This document shows, in pieces, positions 8,981-16,992 of a stretch of 64,000 bases of DNA. Position 1 is the first letter of the stretch; each line of letters begins with the position of its first letter. The stretch is from assembly GCA_001829675.1 (NCBI GenBank), contig MIBZ01000019.1:1-64000 (forward strand). Direction: 5' to 3'. Source of the stretch: Sulfurimonas sp. RIFCSPLOWO2_12_36_12 (GTDB taxonomy: Bacteria; Campylobacterota; Campylobacteria; Campylobacterales; Sulfurimonadaceae). The notes under the pieces were generated by a model. It did no database searches. It was not told where the DNA came from and worked only from the letters and a program-made list of their open reading frames with translations. Position numbers and translations under genes: made by a program.

Positions 8981-9949
8981 ATGAGCTATAAGCCGCCATT
9001 TACGATAAATGCAAAAATTATCAATCTTTTAAGCCTTATAAGCGAAAAAATCGGCGAGTTTTCTTTGTTAAAAAAACAGCCATTTAAATTAAGAAAGGCT
9101 AGTCGTATAAAAACTTTAGCAGGAACTTTGCAAATAGAGGGAAATACGCTAGATGAAGAGAAAATAACTGCACTGCTTGAAGGTAAAAGAGTTTTAGGAA
9201 CACCAAGAGAAGTTGCAGAGGCAAGAGGTGCAATAGAACTTTACAATACAATGCAAGAGCTTGATTTTAAATCTCAAAAAGACTTATTAAAGTCCCACAA
9301 AATACTCATGCAAGAGCTTTTAAAAGATAATGGACAATACAGAAAAGCAAATGTCGGAGTTGGCGGAAAAAGCGGAGTTACACATGTCGCACCGCCGTAT
9401 GGCAGAGTTCCTGATTTAATGCATGATTTGTTTGAATGGTTAAAAGAGACGGATATGCATCCTATTTTATCTAGCAGCGTGTTTCATTATGAGTTTGAGT
9501 TTATTCATCCTTTTAGTGATGGAAATGGAAGGGTTGGAAGGTTTTGGCAATCTTTGATACTTTATAACTATAAAAAAATATTTGCTAACCTTCCAATAGA
9601 GAGTATGGTGCATCAAAGACAAAATGAGTACTATAAAGCGCTTGAAGATTCGGGAAGTGCGGGTGAGAGTACGCCATTTATAGAATATATGCTTGAAGTT
9701 ATATTGGATACGCTAAAAGATGTTGAAAAAGAGAATATACCAAATAATACACAACAAAATGCACAACAAAATGCACAAGAAATTATGGATGCTATAAAAA
9801 AAGATAAGTATATAACAATCAAACAACTCTCGGTTATATGTAAACTCGGCACAAGAACAGTGCAAAAAATTATTAATGAGCTCAAAGAGCAAAATAAGAT
9901 AAAAAGAGTTGGTGCAAATAAAGGCGGATATTGGGAAGTGATAAAATAA
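8981..9949 (+). CDS. Fic family protein (putative AMP-transferase) with C-terminal winged helix
   Basis: A 322-residue Fic-domain protein. The active-site motif HPFSDGNGRVGR (residues 176-187) is intact, so the protein should be able to transfer AMP or a similar group to a target. The N-terminal helix carries TLQIEGN (residues 49-55), which fits the inhibitory S/T-x-x-x-E-G/N motif of self-restrained (class II) Fic proteins. Residues about 255-322 form a helix-turn-helix-like tail (ITIKQLSVICKLGTRTVQKI), after a Gln/Asn-rich linker (QQNAQQNAQ). The start has AAGG 8 bases upstream. With the KAP gene it interrupts the hyp operon. Targets are unknown; stress regulation, toxin-antitoxin-like or defence roles are all possible. 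Confidence 0.88.
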   Translation: MSYKPPFTINAKIINLLSLISEKIGEFSLLKKQPFKLRKASRIKTLAGTLQIEGNTLDEEKITALLEGKRVLGTPREVAEARGAIELYNTMQELDFKSQKDLLKSHKILMQELLKDNGQYRKANVGVGGKSGVTHVAPPYGRVPDLMHDLFEWLKETDMHPILSSSVFHYEFEFIHPFSDGNGRVGRFWQSLILYNYKKIFANLPIESMVHQRQNEYYKALEDSGSAGESTPFIEYMLEVILDTLKDVEKENIPNNTQQNAQQNAQEIMDAIKKDKYITIKQLSVICKLGTRTVQKIINELKEQNKIKRVGANKGGYWEVIK

Positions 9950-9965
9950 TTTATGAGGATAAAAA

Positions 9966-12014
9966 ATGCAGCATCGTGACATACCAAAAAAAACCAAAGA
10001 AGACGGCGATGATTTAAAATTCGCACCATATGCTTCAAGAGTTGCGCAAGGAATATTAAATTATTCACAAGATGAGACATTTATTATATCTCTTGAAGGA
10101 GAGTGGGGAAGTGGTAAGACAACTCTTATAAATTTTATAAAAGAAGATTTGAAAAATAAGAGAGATAAAGTTGAAATTTTAGATTTCAATCCTTGGCTTA
10201 TCACTGATATGAATCAGGTTGTGAAACTTTTTTTTGATGAGTTAATGAAAATCATTCTTTCTGTGACGACAAAAGCAAAAAAAGATGAGTTTAAAAAAGA
10301 TGTTAAAAAATTTATTGCTGCTATCGCTCCTGATAGCGTAAGTATAGGTATAACTGATGCCATAAAAGCCAAATACAACATAGCAAAACGATTTCAAGAT
10401 GAAGATAAAGATAATCTAGAAAAAATCAAAGAAAGAATAAATGAGTATTTAAAAGGATTAGAAAAAAAAATAGTTATTATAATAGACGACATAGATAGAC
10501 TTACAGACAAAGAAACTGAGTTTATATTTAGGCTCACAAAAGGAATTGCAGATTTTGATAATCTGATTTATATACTACTTTATGATAAAGGTGTGGTGTC
10601 AAAGTCACTTGAAAAATTCAAATCTGAAAATGGTCAAAAATATCTTGAAAAGATAGTTCAATACCCGTTAAGTGTTCCAAAGCCACATAAAACTACGATA
10701 AAAAATTTATTATTTAAAGAGCTAGATGAGATACTTGCAAAGCTTGATGCTGAAAATGTAAAGTATATTTTTAATAAAGAAACATGGAGTCAAGTTCATT
10801 TGGTAATTGATAAATATATAAAAACTGTAAGAGATATAAATCAGATTGTAAATATTGTTTCTTTTGAATATCCGATTATTGCAACAGAAGTGAATTTTAC
10901 AGATTTTTTTATAATTTCTCTTATCAAACTAAAAAATCACGCTCTTTATGAATTAATTAAAAATAAGCCTAGTGATTTTTTTATTTATAAATATAGAGGT
11001 AATAAAGAGGAAGAAGAAATAAAAATAATTCGAGATAACTTTAATGAAAATTTAAAAGAGTTTCATGATTTTAGGGATTTGTTGGAGATATGTTTTCCTA
11101 TCTTTTCGGATTATAGCTATAGAACTATAGGAAGCCATAAAACGAAATATATCGGTGATATTAATTATTTTGAAAATTATTTCTCTTTTTCAATATCTGA
11201 TGACAAAATTTCCATGAAAGAATATTACACTCTAAAAGAAAAGCTTTTAAGTTCGGATTTTGAAGGTTTTAAAGAAGCATTACTAGAAGTTGATAAGCAA
11301 CAAAAAAGTCAATATTTTTTAAACATGTTCTATGAATTTAAAGATTCTATGGAAACAGAAGAGATTGAAAATGCTTTTTATAATACTTTAAAAATCTGTA
11401 AACTGTTGAAAAGTGAAAATATAAGTTCATATTTTAATGCATCATATAATTATAAAAATTTTGGGTACAGTTTACTTTTAGAGCATAAAGATGTAGATGA
11501 TTTTCTTTTAGATTTTTATAAAAATGACAATGATGTATCATTTATAATTAAAGTTGAATTATTAAAGGATATTAACGAAGAAATTGCAAAAGAGCATAGT
11601 GATAAAAAAGTAATTGTTGCGAATAAAACTCTTGAAGAACTTAATAAAATTGTTAAAGAAAAATTAGAAAATATCACACTAAGCAATATTTTGGAAGGTT
11701 TGCATCCATCATATATAGTTTATATATATAAAGATTTTGAAGCTTTATTAGAAAAATTATCAACAGAGTTAAAGGATTATATTTTTAAAGACAGCGAAAG
11801 TTTTTTTGAAATTCTAAAAGTATTTGAAAGAGTTAGTAAGATTAGCTCGTCTAATAAAGGAGTTTATGATAAACACTCAATTGCAAAAGATAATCTCTCA
11901 AAATTGATAGATTTAAATGAAGTAGAAGAATATATAAAAAATTTAAATGTATCAACACTGTCCGATGAAGAAAATATTTTGTTAAGCTATTGGAATAATA
12001 ATGATAGATGGTAA
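9966..12014 (+). CDS. KAP family P-loop NTPase
   Basis: A 682-residue protein with the KAP NTPase layout. Walker A is GEWGSGKTT (residues about 45-53), followed by the family segment VEILDFNPWLI. Walker B with the extended Asp pair is IVIIIDDIDRL (about 169-179). The long C-terminal part is helical and rich in Lys, Glu, Ile and Asn, and I recognise no second domain. No clear membrane segment is seen, unlike many KAP proteins. The gene is visibly more AT-rich than the hyp genes around it, which fits acquisition. KAP proteins occur often in mobile and defence-related settings, but this gene's function is unknown. Confidence 0.8.
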   Translation: MQHRDIPKKTKEDGDDLKFAPYASRVAQGILNYSQDETFIISLEGEWGSGKTTLINFIKEDLKNKRDKVEILDFNPWLITDMNQVVKLFFDELMKIILSVTTKAKKDEFKKDVKKFIAAIAPDSVSIGITDAIKAKYNIAKRFQDEDKDNLEKIKERINEYLKGLEKKIVIIIDDIDRLTDKETEFIFRLTKGIADFDNLIYILLYDKGVVSKSLEKFKSENGQKYLEKIVQYPLSVPKPHKTTIKNLLFKELDEILAKLDAENVKYIFNKETWSQVHLVIDKYIKTVRDINQIVNIVSFEYPIIATEVNFTDFFIISLIKLKNHALYELIKNKPSDFFIYKYRGNKEEEEIKIIRDNFNENLKEFHDFRDLLEICFPIFSDYSYRTIGSHKTKYIGDINYFENYFSFSISDDKISMKEYYTLKEKLLSSDFEGFKEALLEVDKQQKSQYFLNMFYEFKDSMETEEIENAFYNTLKICKLLKSENISSYFNASYNYKNFGYSLLLEHKDVDDFLLDFYKNDNDVSFIIKVELLKDINEEIAKEHSDKKVIVANKTLEELNKIVKEKLENITLSNILEGLHPSYIVYIYKDFEALLEKLSTELKDYIFKDSESFFEILKVFERVSKISSSNKGVYDKHSIAKDNLSKLIDLNEVEEYIKNLNVSTLSDEENILLSYWNNNDRW

Positions 12015-12027
12015 ATAGGAAATTCAT

Positions 12028-13026
12028 ATGACTAAAACAATAACCCTAGCCCACGGAAACGGCGGGCAAGAGAACAACCTCCTCATCTCTGAAGTGTTTT
12101 ACAAAGCATTTAAAAACGACATCCTAGACAAAAGCGAAGATGCGGCGATTATCCATAACGGGGAGCTTGCGTTTTCAACCGACAGTTTTACAGTTTCGCC
12201 TCTCTTTTTTGCAGGTGGAGACATAGGAAAACTTGCAGTCTGCGGAACTTGCAACGACCTTGCTATGATGGGAGCTGCACCGAAATATTTGACATGCAGC
12301 GTAATAATCGAAGAGGGTTTTGAGACTAGGGAATTAGAGAAAATTGTAAGAAGCATGAAAAAAGAGCTTGAGGTAAACGGGGCTGTGATTGTCGGCGGCG
12401 ATACCAAAGTCGTGCCAAAGGGAAGCGTGGACAAAATATTTATAAACACAACGGGAATCGGCGAAGTTCTAAAAAAAGGCATTAGTTCCAACAGCATAAC
12501 CAAAGATGACATCATCATTGTAAACCGTGACATAGGGTGCCATGGGGCGGCTATTTTTGTTGCACGGGAGGGCATCGAGATGAGCAGTTCACTCCGCAGC
12601 GATTGCGAGTCGCTTTTTCCTCAGGTAAAAGCTCTTCTTGATGCGAACATAGATATAACGGCAATGAGAGACGCAACCAGAGGCGGAGTGAGTGCGGTTT
12701 TAAACGAGTGGGCAAAGCAGTCAAATATCTGCGTGGAGGTCGAAGAGGAGAAAATCCAAGTAAGGGATGAGGTGAGAGGAATTTGCGAAATGTTGGGCTT
12801 TGAAGCGACCGCCTTGGCAAATGAGGGCACTTTTATTCTCGCCGTTAAAAAAGAGGATGCGCTTAGAGCGGTTGAGATTTTAAAAACTTTTGAGAGTTGC
12901 AAAGGTGCCGCGATAATCGCCAATGTAACAGATGCTTACACAAAAAAAGTGGTTTTAAATAGCAGTTGGGGAACAAAGAGATTTTTAGATACTCCAAGCG
13001 GCGAACTGCTTCCTAGAATCTGTTAA
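12028..13026 (+). CDS. hypE: Hydrogenase maturation carbamoyl dehydratase HypE
   Basis: HypE, 332 residues, dehydrates the carbamoyl group placed on its C-terminal Cys by HypF to a thiocyanate, the source of the cyanide ligands. The C-terminus ends in PRIC with the essential Cys last. The PurM-like fold shows the ATP-binding segments GNGGQENNLLI, FSTDSFTVSPLFF, GGDIGKLAVCGTCNDLAMMG and TRGGVSAVLNEWA. It starts 13 bp after the KAP stop with AGGAAA before its ATG, and precedes hypX by 4 bp. No hypF gene is in the window. Confidence 0.97.
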   Translation: MTKTITLAHGNGGQENNLLISEVFYKAFKNDILDKSEDAAIIHNGELAFSTDSFTVSPLFFAGGDIGKLAVCGTCNDLAMMGAAPKYLTCSVIIEEGFETRELEKIVRSMKKELEVNGAVIVGGDTKVVPKGSVDKIFINTTGIGEVLKKGISSNSITKDDIIIVNRDIGCHGAAIFVAREGIEMSSSLRSDCESLFPQVKALLDANIDITAMRDATRGGVSAVLNEWAKQSNICVEVEEEKIQVRDEVRGICEMLGFEATALANEGTFILAVKKEDALRAVEILKTFESCKGAAIIANVTDAYTKKVVLNSSWGTKRFLDTPSGELLPRIC

Positions 13027-13030
13027 GAAT

Positions 13031-14707
13031 ATGAAAATCCTTTTAATCGTATCCGCATTTAATTCTCTTACGCAAAGAGTTTTTTGTGAACTTAGAGATA
13101 TGAAGCATACCGTATCTATGCAGTTTGCCCTAAACGATAAGGAGATAATGGAAGAAGTTGAAAAATTTAAACCTGACATTATATTTTGTCCATATCTGAA
13201 AAAATATCTCCCATGTGAGCTTTTTTTAAAAACTCCCACCTTTATACTTCATCCCGGAATCAGAGGCGATAGAGGTCATAACGCGCTAGACCATGCCTTG
13301 AGGGATGGCAAAAAAGAGTGGGGAGTCGTTATACTCAAAGCCGATGAAGAGTTTGATAGCGGAGATATATACGCACAAGTAAGGTTTGGGATGAGAGATA
13401 CATATAAGGCTTCACTCTATAGAAACGAGGTGGCTGAGGCTACTTCAAAGGCTCTTAAAATTTTTCTGCAAAACCTGAATGACAAAGATTACAAGCCTAC
13501 GCCTCAGCTAAAAACTCCGATGCACCTATATTTGACACAAGAAGAGAGAGCCATAGATTGGCAAAATGACACTGCCCAAGAGATTGTAAAAAAGATACAT
13601 GTGAGCGACAGTTTCCCAGGCGTAAAAGATGAGTTTTTGGGAGTCGAGTGCTACCTCTTTGGTGCATGGAGAGAAGATGAGCTCAAAGGCAATCCGAAGG
13701 AAATAATCGCAAAAAGAGACGGAGCTGTCTGTGTCGGAGCCATTGACGGAGCGCTTTGGATAACTCATATGCAAGAAGCGGGCAGGTTCAAGCTTCCATC
13801 TACTTATGTTCTAAAAGAGAAGATAAAAGGCGTTAAAGAGATTCGTACTCCTCTTGTTGTGGAGTATGGGCAAAAAACTTTTCATGAGATAAGCTCTAAA
13901 GCAATAGGCGAAGTGGGATATTTGTATTTTAACTTTCACAACGGTGCTATGAGTTCTGAACAGTGCATAAGGCTAAAATATGCGTTTGAGTATTTAAAAG
14001 AGAGCTGTAAAGTCATAGTTTTGATGGGCGGAGCGGATTTTTTCAGCAACGGAATCCATCTAAACATACTCGAAGACTCCAAAAAACAGGGAGAAGACGG
14101 CTGGAGTAACATTAATGCCATGAACGATGTCGTAAAATCAATATTGAGTGCCGATGATGTCATAACCGTTGCGTCTTTGGGTAAAAATGCGGGAGCGGGT
14201 GGGGTTTTTTTGGCTCTTGCCTGTGACTATGTAATTGCGAGAGAGGGAGTTGTTCTAAACCCTCACTATAAAACTTTGGGTCTAAGTGGGAGCGAGTACC
14301 ACACTTACACTCTGCCAAAGAGAGTCGGCGAAACAGTGGCAGATAAACTTCTAAACGACTGCCTCCCCATAAGCGCAAAAAAAGCTTTTGAGATTGGTAT
14401 GGCAGATAAGATTTACGAAGATAGAAATTATTTTGATAAACTAAATGAATTTGCTCAGTCATTGGCAGAAGATGAAGAGAGGTACAGTGACTTTTTATAT
14501 GAAAAAGAAGTGTGGTTATCTAAAGAGATTGACACTATAGAACAGAAAAAAGAGCAGGAGTTAAAAGTAATGTATAGCGAATTTTGGGATGAAGATAGCA
14601 CTTTTCATAAACTGCGTCATGAATTTGTCTATAAAACATGTCAAATCCAAACACCGCAGAGATTAAAATCGTACAAGTACGATGGGCTTCCTGCCGAAGG
14701 AAACTAA
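13031..14707 (+). CDS. hypX: Hydrogenase maturation protein HypX/HoxX (CO ligand synthesis)
   Basis: A 558-residue two-part protein. The N-terminal half resembles formyl-tetrahydrofolate transferases (LHPGIRGDRGHNALDHAL, GVVILKADEEFDSGDIY). The C-terminal half resembles enoyl-CoA hydratase/isomerases (VLMGGADFFSNGIHLN, KNAGAGGVFLALACDYV). HypX is known to make the active-site CO ligand from formyl-tetrahydrofolate, which supports maturation when oxygen is present. Length and domain order match the family. It is placed between hypE and hypA, 4 bp after hypE, so it should be part of the same operon. Its presence suggests a hydrogenase that is matured under microoxic conditions (inference). Confidence 0.92.
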   Translation: MKILLIVSAFNSLTQRVFCELRDMKHTVSMQFALNDKEIMEEVEKFKPDIIFCPYLKKYLPCELFLKTPTFILHPGIRGDRGHNALDHALRDGKKEWGVVILKADEEFDSGDIYAQVRFGMRDTYKASLYRNEVAEATSKALKIFLQNLNDKDYKPTPQLKTPMHLYLTQEERAIDWQNDTAQEIVKKIHVSDSFPGVKDEFLGVECYLFGAWREDELKGNPKEIIAKRDGAVCVGAIDGALWITHMQEAGRFKLPSTYVLKEKIKGVKEIRTPLVVEYGQKTFHEISSKAIGEVGYLYFNFHNGAMSSEQCIRLKYAFEYLKESCKVIVLMGGADFFSNGIHLNILEDSKKQGEDGWSNINAMNDVVKSILSADDVITVASLGKNAGAGGVFLALACDYVIAREGVVLNPHYKTLGLSGSEYHTYTLPKRVGETVADKLLNDCLPISAKKAFEIGMADKIYEDRNYFDKLNEFAQSLAEDEERYSDFLYEKEVWLSKEIDTIEQKKEQELKVMYSEFWDEDSTFHKLRHEFVYKTCQIQTPQRLKSYKYDGLPAEGN

Positions 14708-14718
14708 GCGTTAGCGTA

Positions 14719-14774
14719 GATAGCGGGATTACTCCCGATATCGTTATATAATAAACAAGGGGTTCCCTTTGTTT
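14719..14774 (+). promoter_or_regulatory. Two adjacent hairpins between hypX and hypA
   Basis: The first stem is CGGGA (14724-14728) with TCCCG (14733-14737), extended by GATA/TATC around one mismatch. The second is a 10-pair stem with one wobble, 14753-14762 with 14765-14774, around loop TT. A TATAAT-like box lies between them (about 14746-14751). They could weaken read-through, protect mRNA ends or carry a hypA promoter. Confidence 0.5.
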
Positions 14775-14799
14775 TATGAAATAAAATCAAGGAATATAA

Positions 14800-15141
14800 A
14801 TGCATGAGTACTCTATTGTCCAATCACTTTTGGATTTATGCGAAGAGAACGCACAAAAAAACAGTGCCCAAAAAGTCACCAAGGTTGTAGTAAAAATAGG
14901 CGTGATGAGCGGAGTGGAACCGGAGCTTTTAAAAACTGCATTTGATACTTTTAAAGAAAAAACTCTCTGCCAAAATGCCGAATTTATAGTAAATATTCAG
15001 CCCATCGTCATAAGGTGCAACAGTTGCCAAAATGAAGCGGTTTTAAAAGAGATAGCGTATTGCTGTCCAAAGTGCCAAAGCGGAGATGTCGCCGTGATTG
15101 ACGGCGAAGAGATGTACCTTATGCAGTTAGAGCTTGAGTAG
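14800..15141 (+). CDS. hypA: Hydrogenase/urease nickel chaperone HypA
   Basis: HypA, 113 residues, binds nickel at its extreme N-terminus (MHEYS, with the essential His2) and hands it over with HypB. The structural zinc site is the two CxxC pairs RCNSC and CCPKC. Length is standard. It ends the maturation block. It is separated from hypX by 92 bp containing two hairpins, unlike the overlapping hypB-C-D genes, so its expression may be partly independent. It faces kdsB with 8 bp between stops. Confidence 0.95.
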   Translation: MHEYSIVQSLLDLCEENAQKNSAQKVTKVVVKIGVMSGVEPELLKTAFDTFKEKTLCQNAEFIVNIQPIVIRCNSCQNEAVLKEIAYCCPKCQSGDVAVIDGEEMYLMQLELE

Positions 15142-15149
15142 ACAAGAGC

Positions 15150-15866
15150 TTAGAGAAAAATCTCCACCGCTCTTTTTAAATCTTCCTCTGTGTCTATCCC
15201 AAAACCTGTACTTGCGACTTTAACCATGCTTATCTTTTTTTGGTGGTAAATCGCACGAAGCTGTTCGAGTTTTTCAATATCTTCTATCGGTGCATCTTTA
15301 AGATTACAAAAGTCATGCAGGCTTTTTTTGCTAAATCCATATATGCCGATATGCCCGAAGTATTGAGCTTCTCCGCTTCTGTTGTATGGAATCGGCGAGC
15401 GGGAAAAGTAGATGGCGTTATCGCTGTCATCAAGTACCACTTTTACTAAGTTTGGGTCTTTTGCCGCTTCATCGTTTATGGAGTTGTAACAGCTTGCCAT
15501 AACAAAAGGCTCACCGGCTTTTTTCAAAGCTTCCAATCTTTTTATAAGCATCTCTACAACCTCTGTCTCTATGAAAGGCTCGTCTGCCTGCACATTTATA
15601 ACCAGTTCATCATCATCAAGATTTAAGATATTTGCACACTCGTTTATGCGGTCTGTTCCGCTTTTGTGCGTTGTTGAGGTGAGCATTGCCTCTATCCCAT
15701 ATTTTTTACATGTAGAAATAATAATTTCATCATCCGCTGCTACTACAACTCTTCCTAGGTGTGCAACTCTTTGCGCAGTTCTGACAACCATCGGCAACCC
15801 GCCGATGTCCGCAAGTACTTTTTGCGGGAATCTTGTTGAAGCAAGTCTAGCTGGAATAATTATCAT
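15150..15866 (-). CDS. kdsB: 3-deoxy-manno-octulosonate cytidylyltransferase (CMP-Kdo synthetase)
   Basis: KdsB, 238 residues, activates Kdo with CTP for the inner core of lipopolysaccharide; it acts in the cytoplasm. Family motifs: MIIIPARLASTRFPQKVLADIGG at the N-terminus (nucleotide-binding loop), VVVAADDEII, VQADEPFI and YFSRSPIPY. The C-terminal half contains LEQLRAIYHQKKI and GIDTEEDL, as expected. The start has AAAGG upstream. It diverges from the methyltransferase gene by 62 bp. Confidence 0.96.
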   Translation of the reverse strand: MIIIPARLASTRFPQKVLADIGGLPMVVRTAQRVAHLGRVVVAADDEIIISTCKKYGIEAMLTSTTHKSGTDRINECANILNLDDDELVINVQADEPFIETEVVEMLIKRLEALKKAGEPFVMASCYNSINDEAAKDPNLVKVVLDDSDNAIYFSRSPIPYNRSGEAQYFGHIGIYGFSKKSLHDFCNLKDAPIEDIEKLEQLRAIYHQKKISMVKVASTGFGIDTEEDLKRAVEIFL

Positions 15867-15928
15867 TTAATGCCTTTAAGATATAATTTTAGAATTATAT
15901 CAAAAAATGGATTTTTAGGAATTTTTAT

Positions 15929-16624
15929 ATGCTTCTTTACCAGCCGCAAGATGGATATTGTTACAATAGCGACTCTATCTTCTTGTACGATTTTATAAAC
16001 TCTTTTAAACCAAGCAAAAAGGTTTTGGATGTCGGAGCAGGGTGCGGTGTAGTCGGACTTTTGGTTGCAAGAGATAACAAAAAAGTCGAGCTTGAAGCGG
16101 TTGAGAAGCAGGATGTTTTTGTAGAGTATGCAACGATTAATGCAAGAGTTAATAAAATAGAGTATAAAATTCACAAAAAAGATTTTTTAGAGCTTGATGA
16201 AGATGTGAAGTATGACTACATCATCTCAAACCCTCCGTTTTATCATGACGGGGTGACCAAAAGTCAAAATGAGATGTTATTAAATGCACGATATAATATC
16301 AACTTACCGTTAAATAAATTTTTTAAAAAGGTCTCAAGGCTCCTAAATCCGAGGTCTCATTTTATATTTTGTTACGACGCGTCTCAGTTTGGGCTGATTT
16401 GCTCAGAGCTTGAGAAGGTAAAGATGAGAGTTGAGGATGTGCAGTTTGTACATCCAAAAGAGGATAAAGTCGCCTCTTTAGTAATGATACACGCTAGAAA
16501 CGGCTCAAAATCGCTTATGAAAATTTGGCCGCCGTTTATCAGTTTTGTAGCAGACGAGTTTTCGCAAAAGGCAAGAGATATATATGAAAAAGCACGGACA
16601 CAAAGTATAAAATGTCAAATATAA
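15929..16624 (+). CDS. tRNA1(Val) (adenine-N6)-methyltransferase-like protein
   Basis: A 231-residue SAM-dependent methyltransferase. The N-terminal LYQPQDGYCYNSDSIFLYDF, SAM loop DVGAGCGVVGLLVA and catalytic SNPPFYHDG (an NPPF/Y adenine-N6 motif) match the TrmN6/YfiC group, which methylates A37 of tRNA-Val. The substrate is inferred from the family. The start has AGGAAT 8 bases upstream. Its last 13 bases overlap the next gene, so it leads a four-gene unit ending in trpC. Confidence 0.85.
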   Translation: MLLYQPQDGYCYNSDSIFLYDFINSFKPSKKVLDVGAGCGVVGLLVARDNKKVELEAVEKQDVFVEYATINARVNKIEYKIHKKDFLELDEDVKYDYIISNPPFYHDGVTKSQNEMLLNARYNINLPLNKFFKKVSRLLNPRSHFIFCYDASQFGLICSELEKVKMRVEDVQFVHPKEDKVASLVMIHARNGSKSLMKIWPPFISFVADEFSQKARDIYEKARTQSIKCQI

Positions 16625-16992
16625 TTAAAAAAGAGGGATTTGGCTACTCATTTGACGCTCGCGCATGTTCGGCTTGTCAGGCAAAATGTTGCACGGGCGA
16701 GAGCGGATATATATATGTCAATGCCGCGGAGATAGAGAGTATCTCTGATTTTCTTGGATTGAGCGTTAATGATTTTACACAAAATTATCTCTTTAAAAAT
16801 GGGTATAAATACTCAATAAAAGAGAGAAAATTTAATGACAGCCATGAGTGTGCATTTTATGATAGAACTTCAAACGGATGTGCCATCTATGAAGTACGAC
16901 CGACTCAGTGCAGAACATTTCCTTTTTGGGACTATTTCAAAACCAGAGTTGATGAGTTAAAACTTGAGTGTCCGGGGGTTGTCGATGTATAA
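16612..16992 (+). CDS. YkgJ family cysteine cluster protein
   Basis: A 126-residue protein with the Cys pattern of the YkgJ family: CSACQAKCC near residue 20, then CAFYDRTSNGCAIYEVRP, QCRTFPFW and a final CPGV. Such Cys-rich domains probably bind zinc or an Fe-S cluster; the family's function is not established. It overlaps the genes on both sides (13 bp and 8 bp). Confidence 0.85.
   Translation: MSNIIKKEGFGYSFDARACSACQAKCCTGESGYIYVNAAEIESISDFLGLSVNDFTQNYLFKNGYKYSIKERKFNDSHECAFYDRTSNGCAIYEVRPTQCRTFPFWDYFKTRVDELKLECPGVVDV

Noticed and set aside
9631-10080. Long minus-strand open frames across the Fic/KAP junction
   Set aside because: They are antisense to two well-supported genes, are rich in Phe, Ile, Cys and Ser as expected of shadows, and have no family likeness.
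8938-12032. Possible target-site duplication flanking the Fic-KAP pair
   Set aside because: GGGAATTTGATATAATG and AGGAAATTCATATGAC are only loosely alike; no exact direct repeat or integrase gene was found.
15863-16174. 103-codon minus-strand frame
   Set aside because: Antisense to the methyltransferase gene, overlaps the kdsB start region and has no ribosome site or recognisable motif.
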